Positions 28,815 through 37,130 of a stretch of DNA of 64,000 nucleotides are shown here, in pieces. Numbering within the stretch: position 1 is the stretch's first letter; the number at the start of each line of letters is the position of its first letter. The DNA lies in NCBI GenBank assembly GCA_004195035.1, contig SGBD01000005.1, positions 39,241 to 103,240 of the forward strand, written 5' to 3'. The notes beneath the pieces are model-generated. The model was not told the origin of the DNA, did not search any database, and worked only from the letters and a program-made list of their open reading frames with translations. Source of the DNA: Candidatus Acidulodesulfobacterium ferriphilum. GTDB taxonomy: Bacteria > SZUA-79 > Acidulodesulfobacterales > Acidulodesulfobacteraceae. Made by a program: the position numbers and the translations under genes.

Positions 28815-30095
28815 TTACCCTTTAATAGCTTTTCCAAGGTTAAATATAGGCAAATACATTGCAACAACGAGCGTTCCTACAACTATTCCGAGAAATATTA
28901 TTAATGCTGGTTCTAACATCTGGGTTAAATTGTTAACGGCATTATCAACCTCTTCATCGTAATAATCGGCAACTTTGGCAAGCATGGCGTCTAAGTTTCC
29001 GGTCTTTTCGCCGACCATAACCATTTGAATTACTAACGGAGGGAACAAATTGGTTTTATTTAAGGCTGCCGAAAGGGGAGAGCCTGCGGAAACATCCTGT
29101 TTGGTTTGCATAAGCGATTCTTCGATGATTTTATTTCCGCTTGTTTTGGAAACAATTTCTAATCCTGCCAGTATCGGAACGCCGCTTTCCACCATCGTGG
29201 AAAGGGTTCTTGCAAATCTTGCTATCGCGACCTTTTTGAGTAATACGCCGATGAGCGGTATCTTAAGGAAAAGACGATCTATATTTCTCCTTCCGCTTTC
29301 CTTTTTATGGTAAAACCTTAAGGCAAATATAAGCGCTCCAACGCCTATTATTATGTATAAAATATATGCCCTCATAAAGTCGCTGAATGCTATCACATCC
29401 CTTGTTAGCGCCGGAAGTTTGGCACCGACGCTGGCAAAAAGATTGGCAAATACGGGAATAACGAATGTCATGAGTATAATAATGACGGCTACCGCAACGC
29501 TTAATACGACTATAGGATAAATCATAGCCCCTTTTATTTTCCTTTTTAGCCTGAGTATCTTTTCGAAATATACCGATAATCTTTTAAAGACCCTGTCTAA
29601 AACGCCGCCCTTTTCACCCGCTTCAACAAGATTTACATATAAGTCGTTAAAAACCCGGGGAAATTTTCTAAGGCTATCCGATAAAGATGCGCCGTTCTCG
29701 ATACTTTCTTTTATCTTAAGCAGTATCCCTTTTAATTCTTTATTCTTTTGCTGTTCTATCATTATGGTTAAACCCTGAAGAATTGGAACGCCGGAGTCTA
29801 TCAGCGAGGAAAACTGCCTTGTAAAAACAATCAGGTTATTATCGCTGATTTTGGTTTTAGGACTGATTTCTTTTGTCCCTTGAAGGCTTAGAGTAAAAAA
29901 CTCATTCTTCTTTCCGATATTTATGGGGTAAATATCCATTTTCCTAAGTTCTTCAGCGACGAATCTCGGGTCTGAGGCGGTAATTTCCCCTTTTAAATAC
30001 TCCCCCGAACGCCGCTTGCCTTTCCATTGATAGATAGCCATTTTAAATACATTACCTTCCTTATCCCTGCCCTGATACATTGCAGAGATGACCAT
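28815..30095 (-). CDS. pilC: Type IV pilus inner-membrane platform protein PilC (GspF family)
   Basis: A 426-aa platform protein on which the pilus motor ATPases act. It has two repeated T2SSF cytoplasmic domains (FTRQFSSLIDSGVPILQGL near 90 and FARTLSTMVESGVPILAGL near 290) separated by hydrophobic segments. The C-terminal membrane hairpin ends NLGKAIKG. The first 20 residues (MVISAMYQGRDKEGNVFKMA) are unlike the family; the methionine at about residue 19 is a possible alternative start. It lies between pilT and pilS. Confidence 0.93.
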   Translation of the reverse strand: MVISAMYQGRDKEGNVFKMAIYQWKGKRRSGEYLKGEITASDPRFVAEELRKMDIYPINIGKKNEFFTLSLQGTKEISPKTKISDNNLIVFTRQFSSLIDSGVPILQGLTIMIEQQKNKELKGILLKIKESIENGASLSDSLRKFPRVFNDLYVNLVEAGEKGGVLDRVFKRLSVYFEKILRLKRKIKGAMIYPIVVLSVAVAVIIILMTFVIPVFANLFASVGAKLPALTRDVIAFSDFMRAYILYIIIGVGALIFALRFYHKKESGRRNIDRLFLKIPLIGVLLKKVAIARFARTLSTMVESGVPILAGLEIVSKTSGNKIIEESLMQTKQDVSAGSPLSAALNKTNLFPPLVIQMVMVGEKTGNLDAMLAKVADYYDEEVDNAVNNLTQMLEPALIIFLGIVVGTLVVAMYLPIFNLGKAIKG

Positions 30096-30110
30096 TGTAT
30101 TATTATATAT

Positions 30111-31349
30111 TTATAGTTTGCTAAAATCTATACCGGCAAACGGCTTATCTTTATTCATATTAATCCTGCCGCCTGTCGCTCCGGCGTCACCGCTCCTTTC
30201 AGTCCCCGCCTTCTCTGAGGCGCTCATGAATGATTCGCCTTTGGATATACCCATATTTGTCCCGTTAATACCTGTTTTTGATGTGAGTCCCGAAGTTATC
30301 GCCTGTTTTAACTCTTCTGTGTCAGATGACCTGTTATAGGCATCCTCTTCGCTTATAATCCTTTTATTTGCCAGCGAGGCTAACGCCTGATTCAGTGTCT
30401 GCATTCCATATTTTTCTTGCCCTAATTGAAGTTGAGAGTATATCTGATGAATTTTATTTTCCCTTATCAAATTTCTGATAGCCGCATTCGGTATCATTAA
30501 CTCTGCGGCCAAAACTCTTCCCACACTGTCAATTCTGGGAATAAGCGTTTGCGATAAAACTGCCACAAGCGAAAGCGAAAGCGACGATCTAACCTCGGGC
30601 TGCTGATTTGGGGGGAATATATCTATAACCCTGCTTATTGTTTGAACCGCAGAGTTTGTATGCAATGTTCCAAATGTAAGATGTCCCGTTTCGGCAATTG
30701 TAAGAGCTGCTTCCATTGTCTCCATATCCCTGATTTCCCCTACAAGAACAACATCGGGGTCTTCTCTTAATATATGTTTTAAAGCCTCGGCGAAACTACT
30801 CGAATCCTGGCCTATTTCTCTCTGGTTGACAAGGCATCCTTTGTGGGGAAAAACATATTCTATCGGGTCTTCGATTGTTATTATGTGCTCGTGCCTGCTC
30901 AGGTTTATCGCGTCTATCATAGCGGCAAGCGTGGTCGTCTTACCTGAACCGGTGGGACCGGTTACAAGCACGAGTCCTCTCGGCGCTCTAATAATTTCTT
31001 TAACCATGGGAGGAAGACCTAATGTATCCATAGTGGGAATTTCATGCGGTATAACCCTGAAAGCGCCTGCGATGGCGCCTCTGTCATAATATAAATTTCC
31101 CCTGAATCTCGAAACATCCTTCTGGCTAAATGAAAAATCCAGTTCATGCGTTTCTTCGAACTTTTTCTTCTGTGAATCCGTTATAACGCTATAACAGATA
31201 CCCTGGGTATCGGACGGGGTTAATATGGGGTAGTTCAACGGGACCAGCGACCCTCTCAGCCTGATTTGAGGAGGCGTTCCCGCAGCTATATGAAGGTCTG
31301 AAGCGCCTTGATCCACGGTTGTTTTTAATAAATCCGCAATGGACGGCAT
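30111..31349 (-). CDS. pilT: Type IV pilus retraction ATPase PilT, with a C-terminal extension
   Basis: A 412-aa hexameric motor that depolymerises the pilus for twitching. It has Walker A GPTGSGKTTT (about 130), the Asp box HIITIEDPIEYVF, Walker B DVVLVGEIRD, the His box GHLTFGTLHTNSA and AELMIPNAAIRNLIRENK, the PilT-specific C-terminal segment. Family members end around 345-370 aa. Here about 60 Gly/Ser/Thr-rich residues follow TEELKQAI and end FAGIDFSKL. This tail looks disordered and could be a partner-binding or regulatory tail. Confidence 0.94.
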   Translation of the reverse strand: MPSIADLLKTTVDQGASDLHIAAGTPPQIRLRGSLVPLNYPILTPSDTQGICYSVITDSQKKKFEETHELDFSFSQKDVSRFRGNLYYDRGAIAGAFRVIPHEIPTMDTLGLPPMVKEIIRAPRGLVLVTGPTGSGKTTTLAAMIDAINLSRHEHIITIEDPIEYVFPHKGCLVNQREIGQDSSSFAEALKHILREDPDVVLVGEIRDMETMEAALTIAETGHLTFGTLHTNSAVQTISRVIDIFPPNQQPEVRSSLSLSLVAVLSQTLIPRIDSVGRVLAAELMIPNAAIRNLIRENKIHQIYSQLQLGQEKYGMQTLNQALASLANKRIISEEDAYNRSSDTEELKQAITSGLTSKTGINGTNMGISKGESFMSASEKAGTERSGDAGATGGRINMNKDKPFAGIDFSKL

Positions 31350-31456
31350 ATGTTAACCTTTTTAATTAATATTTATTAAAGTATAAGTTAATAATTAAAT
31401 TATTATATAATGTATAATAACTATTTATATCAATTTATGTCAAGCCATTTATTCAT

Positions 31457-31539
31457 CCCAAAATTGCCGATAAAAATTTCTAATCCAGTATTGATAATAC
31501 TTTGAAGCAGTTTTAAGAGTTTCTATCTGCAATTTTGGG
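31457..31539. mobile_element. Short (83-bp) MITE-like element just after pilB
   Basis: The ends are CCCAAAATTGCC (31457-31468) and its near-exact inverted complement, finishing GGCAATTTTGGG-like at 31539 with one mismatch (TGCAATTTTGGG). A perfect 5-bp duplication TTCAT flanks it (31452-31456 and 31540-31544). It lacks the internal palindromic core of the 166-bp relatives at 41467 and 57394, so it looks like an internal-deletion derivative. It sits 7 nt from the end of pilB. Confidence 0.75.
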
Positions 31540-31546
31540 TTCATCC

Positions 31547-33400
31547 TTATTCCAAATTCTCTCCTTCCATATATTGAATAATCTCCGAAAGCGATGTAGT
31601 TCCCTCCAAAAACTTTTCTTTTGCCGACTGCCGTAATGTCTTCATCCCCAATTTTATAGCAAGTTTATCTATTTCAAATTCGTTTGCATTTTCGTATATT
31701 AAATTTTTAATTTCATCCCGAACATTAAGGACTTCATAAATCGCTATTCTCCCTTTATATCCCGTTTTATTGCAAACGGAACACCCTTTTGCCGCATAAA
31801 AACGCTTGCCTTGGATTTCGCCGTCCGTAAACCCCAGCCCCTTTAAAACATTTACTTCGGGATAATAGGCCTCTTTACATTCGTTGCATAATTTTCTTAT
31901 AAGCCTTTGAGCGATTATAAGATTTAAACTGGAGGCAACCAAAAACGGTTCGACTTTCATATTTATAAGCCTCGATATCGTGGAAGACGCGTTATTCGTA
32001 TGAATAGTGGAAAGAACTAAATGACCTGTCAAGGCGGCTTTAATGGCAATCTCGGCTGTTTCCAAATCCCTGATTTCGCCGACCATAATTACATCCGGAT
32101 CCTGCCTTAAAAAAGACCTTAGAGCCTGAGCAAAGGTTAGACCTATTTCTTCGTTTACCTGAACCTGATTGATTCCCTGTATATTATATTCGACAGGGTC
32201 TTCCGCCGTTGAAATGTTGACATCTGGTTTATTCACATCCGACAGCGCACTGTAAAGGGTCGTCGTCTTACCCGAACCTGTCGGTCCCGTTACCAATATC
32301 ATACCGTAAGGTTTATGAATGGCAGTTTTAAAATCGGAAAGCTGCGATTCCGAAAAGCCCAGCTTTCTCATATCGAGTTGAAGGTTAGATTTATCGAGTA
32401 TCCTTATGACAATTTTTTCGCCAAATAGCGTCGGAAGACACGACACCCTCATATCAACCTCTTTACCGTCCATTTTAGCCTTTATACGGCCGTCCTGCGG
32501 CAGTCTTCTTTCCGCTATATCCATCTGGGACATGATCTTTAATCTTGAAATAATAGGATTTTTGAGCTGACCTGGAAGCTTCATCTGTTCAATTAACTTA
32601 CCGTCTATTCGATATCTGAATCTCACGACGGATTCGTACGGTTCTGCGTGAACATCGCTTGCGCCGGTTTTTACGGCATCAAAAAGAACCTTGTTGACAA
32701 ATTTAATAACGGGCTGATCCGAAGACGACCTCTGAAGTTCCGATATATCAAGCTCTTCGTTGATTTCCTCGATAGCTATCGAATTTAAATAATCTTTATT
32801 TTCCGTTAATATAGTAGATGCATTGTAATATTTCGATAACGCCTGTGCAATTTCGCTTTCGGAAGAAACAACGACCTCGACATTAAGACCCGTTAAAAAC
32901 TTTATATCGTCGAGCGCTCCTACCTTTGTAGGATCAGATACCGCAAGATACAGCGTATTCCCCTGTCTTTTAAAGGGAACAACCTGATACCTGACGGCTA
33001 AGTCAGGCGGAATAAGTTTTACGACGCTTTCGGGTATTTCCCCGTCAAGCAGGCTGACCGTTGCCGCGCCAAATTCTTTGGATAAGAAAGAAACCAGTTC
33101 GGAATCCTTCAGAAATCCCAGCTTTGTAAGCTGTCTGCCGATACTGCCCCCGACCCGCCTCTGTTCATCTAGAGCTTTGCTTAATTCATCCATAGTTATA
33201 ACTCCGTTTTTCACAAGAATCTCGCCCAGCTTCAGGTCCTGAACTTTTTCGCCTTTTGCAAGGCCCGAGCGTATCCTTTCCTGTATTAATAAAGCATTGG
33301 ATACATCATCCCTTTTTGCAATCCCCCGCTTTATTAAAATTTCGCCGATTTTATCGCCGGGATATTTGTTAAGCGGCATAAAGTCGTTATCCATACCCAA
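31547..33400 (-). CDS. pilB: Type IV pilus extension ATPase PilB (GspE family)
   Basis: A 617-aa assembly motor. An N-terminal MshEN/GspE_N pair (about 10-200) precedes the ATPase core with Walker A GPTGSGKTTT (about 367-376), Asp box, Walker B DVIMVGEIRD and His box GHLVLSTIHTN. A four-cysteine zinc motif, CNECKEAYYPE...CSVCNKTG, lies near residues 520-560, as expected for PilB/GspE. It starts the core pilus run pilB-pilT-pilC-pilS-pilR. A MITE-like element follows its stop codon. Confidence 0.95.
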   Translation of the reverse strand: MGMDNDFMPLNKYPGDKIGEILIKRGIAKRDDVSNALLIQERIRSGLAKGEKVQDLKLGEILVKNGVITMDELSKALDEQRRVGGSIGRQLTKLGFLKDSELVSFLSKEFGAATVSLLDGEIPESVVKLIPPDLAVRYQVVPFKRQGNTLYLAVSDPTKVGALDDIKFLTGLNVEVVVSSESEIAQALSKYYNASTILTENKDYLNSIAIEEINEELDISELQRSSSDQPVIKFVNKVLFDAVKTGASDVHAEPYESVVRFRYRIDGKLIEQMKLPGQLKNPIISRLKIMSQMDIAERRLPQDGRIKAKMDGKEVDMRVSCLPTLFGEKIVIRILDKSNLQLDMRKLGFSESQLSDFKTAIHKPYGMILVTGPTGSGKTTTLYSALSDVNKPDVNISTAEDPVEYNIQGINQVQVNEEIGLTFAQALRSFLRQDPDVIMVGEIRDLETAEIAIKAALTGHLVLSTIHTNNASSTISRLINMKVEPFLVASSLNLIIAQRLIRKLCNECKEAYYPEVNVLKGLGFTDGEIQGKRFYAAKGCSVCNKTGYKGRIAIYEVLNVRDEIKNLIYENANEFEIDKLAIKLGMKTLRQSAKEKFLEGTTSLSEIIQYMEGENLE

Positions 33401-33452
33401 ACCTTTTTTTAATTTAATTCGTCAATATTATTTTACCATATAAAAATAAATT

Positions 33453-34337
33453 TTATAACACGCTTTTAAGCGCGCTCAAATCAATCCTATGTCCCGTCCA
33501 TATATAAAAGCTTTCTATCGCCTGAAGAAGCAGCATGGATAAACCATTGGCAGATTTTACGGCCTTACCGCTTAAAAGCTCAAGAAACGCGGTTAAAGGC
33601 GGGTTATAGGAAATGTCCATAGCAAAAGATTTGCCGCTTAAAGCTTTTAAAGGAAGAGATTTAATTAATCCAAAACTGCCTTCCGACGGAGTTATAGTAT
33701 TAATAATAATATCACACTTTTCAAAACATTTATCATCCAAAATCCCCGTCAGGTTAAAACCTGAATAAAAAACTTCGGAATTTGACTTTAAAACGGCTTT
33801 CCATGAATTTGCTTCTTCGAAGAGTCTTTTTGCATTGCCTTCATTGCGGTTTATTATTAAAATCTCTTGCGCTCCCTCTTTTATTAACGAATATAAAACG
33901 GCTCTCGAAGCCCCGCCCGCACCCAAAATTACGGCATTTTTATTTTTCAATTCTATTCCGAATTCGTATCCGACACTTTTTGTAAAGCCGGTTGTATCGG
34001 TATTATAACCCCTGTAAAAACCGTCGCCCTCAAGATTAACGGTATTGACGGCCCCTATCAGTTCGGCTTCGCCGCTTAAACACTCTATATAATTTAATAC
34101 CTCTATTTTATAAGGCTGAGTAATATTGGCGCCTTTGAATTTAAGGCTTTTAAACCCGTTAAATGCGGCCCCGAAGGTTTTTGGAGAAATGTCAAAACTA
34201 CCGTAACAGATGTTCATATTTGAAAGTTTCGACATTTTGCTATGTATTAATGGAGAAAGGGAATATTTTATATTATAACCGAAAATACCTGTAAAAAGGG
34301 GGCGAACAAAAAGATTAAAATCTTTTTGTATTTCCAT
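33453..34337 (-). CDS. aroE: Shikimate dehydrogenase (NADP+)
   Basis: A 294-aa enzyme reducing 3-dehydroshikimate to shikimate in chorismate synthesis. The substrate domain shows IKYSLSPLIHSKM and GANITQPYK, with the catalytic Lys where NVTxPxK is usual. The NADP-binding domain has VILGAGGASRAVL with INRNEGNAKRL. The C-terminus carries NGLSMLLLQAIESFYIWTG. It is slightly longer than typical (about 270-285 aa) at the N-terminus. It lies 1 nt after the DUF4388 gene and 52 nt before pilB, so it may be co-transcribed with the pilus genes. Confidence 0.94.
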   Translation of the reverse strand: MEIQKDFNLFVRPLFTGIFGYNIKYSLSPLIHSKMSKLSNMNICYGSFDISPKTFGAAFNGFKSLKFKGANITQPYKIEVLNYIECLSGEAELIGAVNTVNLEGDGFYRGYNTDTTGFTKSVGYEFGIELKNKNAVILGAGGASRAVLYSLIKEGAQEILIINRNEGNAKRLFEEANSWKAVLKSNSEVFYSGFNLTGILDDKCFEKCDIIINTITPSEGSFGLIKSLPLKALSGKSFAMDISYNPPLTAFLELLSGKAVKSANGLSMLLLQAIESFYIWTGHRIDLSALKSVL

Positions 34338-34338
34338 A

Positions 34339-35286
34339 TCAAATACCCATTAACAACTGCTTCAAAAGATAATCAATCTTTGCGGCCTTTTTATCGTCTA
34401 TAAACATATAGACATACCTTTCGATTTCCTGCACGGCCTTCGCCAAAGATTCCTTATCCAGCTTTATATTATTAAAATTTACGGGTATTTTATCGGCCTT
34501 ATTGCCTAATTGTTCCTTTAATATTTTTTTTATGGAGCTAATAACATCGGTGTTTTTAACTCCTTCATTTTGAGGAGGCTCAAGCTCGATGTAACCGCTT
34601 TGCAACAGGTTATAAAGGGTTTTTAAAACAAAAAAATCATTTTCGACAGATAATGCAATAATCTGAATAATGCTTCTTTTCCCATCGACAAGGGAAAGTA
34701 TGTTCCAGAGGGCAGGGGTCAGTGAAAGCGGCCTTAAATTACCGCTTCTATTTGGCACAACGACAGGAATATAATTTTTAGACGGAATAACCTTTGTCAT
34801 CACTGCAAGTTCGTCCCTCCTTTTTTTGCAGGCGGTAAGGACAGGCAAAAAATTCATCGGGGAAGCAAAATTTATAACATCAGGCAAAGGCTTTTCGTCA
34901 AAAGCAAATTCTCCGTTGGTTAAAAACAGTATATAATTCAAGGTTTCCGATATGTAGTTAGAGGTAAATTCATGCTCTTTGCCTTCGGGTATTGCATCGG
35001 ATTTAAAAAAATATATATCGAAACCCGCGGTTGTCTTGTAATATGTTCTGTATTTTTCAAGCATTTGCAAATAATTCTGCTTATCGAGATTAAGCAGTTT
35101 CATGACCAATTTTTCCAGGATCAAGTTGTCGGAAATTGAAAGAAAATATAACATGCCGTCTTTTACAAAAAGCTTGGAAGCAAAATTTTCAAAGCGAAGG
35201 TTTAAAACCCCAGTTTTTTTGGAAATCTCTAAAAACCTTAAAACATCGAAGAGTTCAAGATTTGTTATATTTCCCTTTACATCCAT
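34339..35286 (-). CDS. DUF4388 (PATAN-like) domain protein
   Basis: A 315-aa cytoplasmic protein. The N-terminal about 90 residues (GNITNLELFDVLRFLEISKKTG, then LNL and LFVKDGMLYFL) match the DUF4388/PATAN pattern found in Myxococcus-type gliding and pilus regulators and in PatA-like proteins. The middle has a winged-helix-like segment (LWNILSLVDGKRSIIQIIALS). The C-terminus is charged and helical. Position before aroE-pilB suggests a role in pilus regulation or motility, but this is inference from neighbourhood. Confidence 0.7.
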   Translation of the reverse strand: MDVKGNITNLELFDVLRFLEISKKTGVLNLRFENFASKLFVKDGMLYFLSISDNLILEKLVMKLLNLDKQNYLQMLEKYRTYYKTTAGFDIYFFKSDAIPEGKEHEFTSNYISETLNYILFLTNGEFAFDEKPLPDVINFASPMNFLPVLTACKKRRDELAVMTKVIPSKNYIPVVVPNRSGNLRPLSLTPALWNILSLVDGKRSIIQIIALSVENDFFVLKTLYNLLQSGYIELEPPQNEGVKNTDVISSIKKILKEQLGNKADKIPVNFNNIKLDKESLAKAVQEIERYVYMFIDDKKAAKIDYLLKQLLMGI

Positions 35287-35341
35287 AATAACCCGTCCTT
35301 ACCTTAAATGTTCTCTAAAGTTATAATAGTTAATGCCGCCT

Positions 35342-35677
35342 TTATTTATCTAACGCTAATTCTTTAATTAAATGATAAACAAATCTATTAACTACCGCCA
35401 CAAAAACAGAGCCGAAAAATAAAACTAAACCGATAAGAAAATAAGATAAATTTATGTTATTAAGGGAGGTAATAAAAAAGAACGCGCCCGCTTCCGCCAA
35501 AAAGAAAAAAAACATAAAGAACCACATTATCAGAAGCCATTTTCCTACAAATCCCCCGGGTATTTTGTTCTTTAAAGAGGCCGCTATAAGCATATTCGAG
35601 AACATTATTACAGCGCCAAGCAAAACGAATACATAAAAAAGATTTTTAAGGGTTATGAGAGAGCCAAGCGTTAGCAT
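35342..35677 (-). CDS. Small integral membrane protein, function unknown
   Basis: A 111-aa protein with three hydrophobic helices (about 8-30, 45-68, 75-100) and very few charged residues. The start has AGGAGG 5-10 nt upstream. It is the first gene of the long minus-strand block, divergent from xseB, with 55 nt before the DUF4388 gene. No family was recognised. The composition suits an accessory membrane subunit or a two-gene partner of the DUF4388 protein. Confidence 0.65.
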   Translation of the reverse strand: MLTLGSLITLKNLFYVFVLLGAVIMFSNMLIAASLKNKIPGGFVGKWLLIMWFFMFFFFLAEAGAFFFITSLNNINLSYFLIGLVLFFGSVFVAVVNRFVYHLIKELALDK

Positions 35678-35795
35678 TTTCGCCTCCTAAATTTATTTAA
35701 CCGTTTACTTACTTTACTTATTTAAAAAATTAATAATAATTTAATAATACAAAATAGATTTATTTTTTTCAATATCTTTTTTATTAAAAGTTATA

Positions 35796-35824
35796 TTGAT
35801 AATTTTTGGCTTTTATTTTATAAT
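35796..35824 (+). promoter_or_regulatory. Promoter of the xseB-ispA-dxs-tlyA operon
   Basis: TTGATA (35796-35801), a 17-bp spacer and TATAAT (35819-35824) form a near-consensus sigma-70 promoter. The xseB ATG follows the -10 box after only 7 nt (TATTACT), so the transcript should begin at or next to the start codon. No ribosome-binding site exists. Confidence 0.75.
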
Positions 35825-35831
35825 TATTACT

Positions 35832-36134
35832 ATGGTAGAAAAAGATATAAATAGTTTAAATAATTTGACTTTCGAAGAAACCCTTAAAAAATTGGAGGGC
35901 AATGTTTCAAGTTTGGAAAGTGGCGATCTCGGCCTCGAAGAGGCGATTAAAGTCTATGAAGAAGGCATCAAATACTCTAATTACTTAATAAAAAAGCTTG
36001 AATCGGCGGAAAAGAAAGTTGAAGAACTGACTGCAAAAGATAACAATACGGGCGAACAGTCTTTAGACCGGAGAACCGCGGCTCGTGCTCCGCTCACCTC
36101 ATCCTTATCGACAAAACCCCTTGAAATCGACTAA
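35832..36134 (+). CDS. xseB: Exodeoxyribonuclease VII small subunit
   Basis: A 100-aa helical subunit that binds XseA in ExoVII. The family core is LTFEETLKKLEGNVSSLESGDLGLEEAIKVYEEGI, here at about 11-45, followed by a second helix. The last about 25 residues are a low-complexity extension. I chose the ATG at 35832 over an in-frame ATG at 35796 because the latter would add a hydrophobic 12-mer and lies within the promoter. xseB-ispA-dxs is a widely conserved order. Confidence 0.92.
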   Translation: MVEKDINSLNNLTFEETLKKLEGNVSSLESGDLGLEEAIKVYEEGIKYSNYLIKKLESAEKKVEELTAKDNNTGEQSLDRRTAARAPLTSSLSTKPLEID

Positions 36135-36169
36135 ATAAGATAATTATATACGATTCATCAAAGAAAAAT

Positions 36170-37084
36170 ATGACCGACATAGAAAAATATATCGAGGAAA
36201 ATAAAAATTTAATTAACGACTTCCTAAAAACTCACTTCGGTAAAAAAGCATATAATAAAAAATTCCCCCACAATAAATTTTCGCTTAACGACGCAATGCT
36301 GTACACTTTAACTACGCCCGGAAAAAGAATTAGACCTATAATTCTTTTAATTACCGCGGAAAGCCTTGGTTTTTCGGACAAAAAAAGGCTTATCCCTTTT
36401 GCCTCGTCTCTCGAATTAATACACTCCTATTCCTTGATACACGACGATCTTCCCTCGATGGACAACGACAGTTTAAGGAGAGGAAAACCCGCAAACCATA
36501 TAGTATTCGGGGAAGCTTCGGCAATACTTGCGGGAGATGCCCTTCTTACCGAAGCATTCGTTATCCTTTCGGACAACGAATACGCCGAAGGATTTGATCC
36601 GAAAAAAATTATCGAAATAATACGGGAACTTTCTTATGCCTCAGGCGCCGGCGGCCTCGCGGGAGGGCAATTTCTCGATGTCAATTCATTTGGAGCATCT
36701 TTAGGTTTTGAAAACATTGAATACATAAATAAAAATAAAACGGCAAGCCTAATCGGGGCAGCTTGCGCAATGGGCGCAATTTTGGCAGGAGGCGATAACT
36801 TGATTGTCGATAATTTTAAAAAATTCGGCTCGTGTTTAGGTCTTGCCTTTCAAACTATCGACGATGTCCTCGGTATTACCGGAAATAAGGAAATTCTTGG
36901 AAAAACGACAGGTATAGATAAAACAAATAAGAAATTCACCGTCGTCGAAAATATAGGGCTCGAAAAAACCTATGAATTAATTAACGAATACAATGAAAAA
37001 GCGCTGTTTTACCTTAATAAAACGGGTGCTCAATCTGATGCTTTAATAGAATTTACATATCATCTCACAAATAGAATAAAATGA
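36170..37084 (+). CDS. ispA: Polyprenyl diphosphate synthase, farnesyl-diphosphate synthase type
   Basis: A 304-aa trans-prenyltransferase condensing isopentenyl diphosphate with dimethylallyl and geranyl diphosphates. The first Asp-rich motif is LIHDDLPSMDND with the two-residue insertion of bacterial type-II FPP synthases, followed by LRRGKP. The second is FQTIDDVLGITG. Other family markers are TPGKRIRP, AGDALL and GGQ. It lies 35 nt after xseB and 46 nt before dxs. Product length (C15 versus C20) cannot be settled by eye. Confidence 0.93.
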   Translation: MTDIEKYIEENKNLINDFLKTHFGKKAYNKKFPHNKFSLNDAMLYTLTTPGKRIRPIILLITAESLGFSDKKRLIPFASSLELIHSYSLIHDDLPSMDNDSLRRGKPANHIVFGEASAILAGDALLTEAFVILSDNEYAEGFDPKKIIEIIRELSYASGAGGLAGGQFLDVNSFGASLGFENIEYINKNKTASLIGAACAMGAILAGGDNLIVDNFKKFGSCLGLAFQTIDDVLGITGNKEILGKTTGIDKTNKKFTVVENIGLEKTYELINEYNEKALFYLNKTGAQSDALIEFTYHLTNRIK

Positions 37085-37130
37085 TTAGATTCTGCGCTTG
37101 CCAGGGAATGGCAATTAAATATAGAATAAA

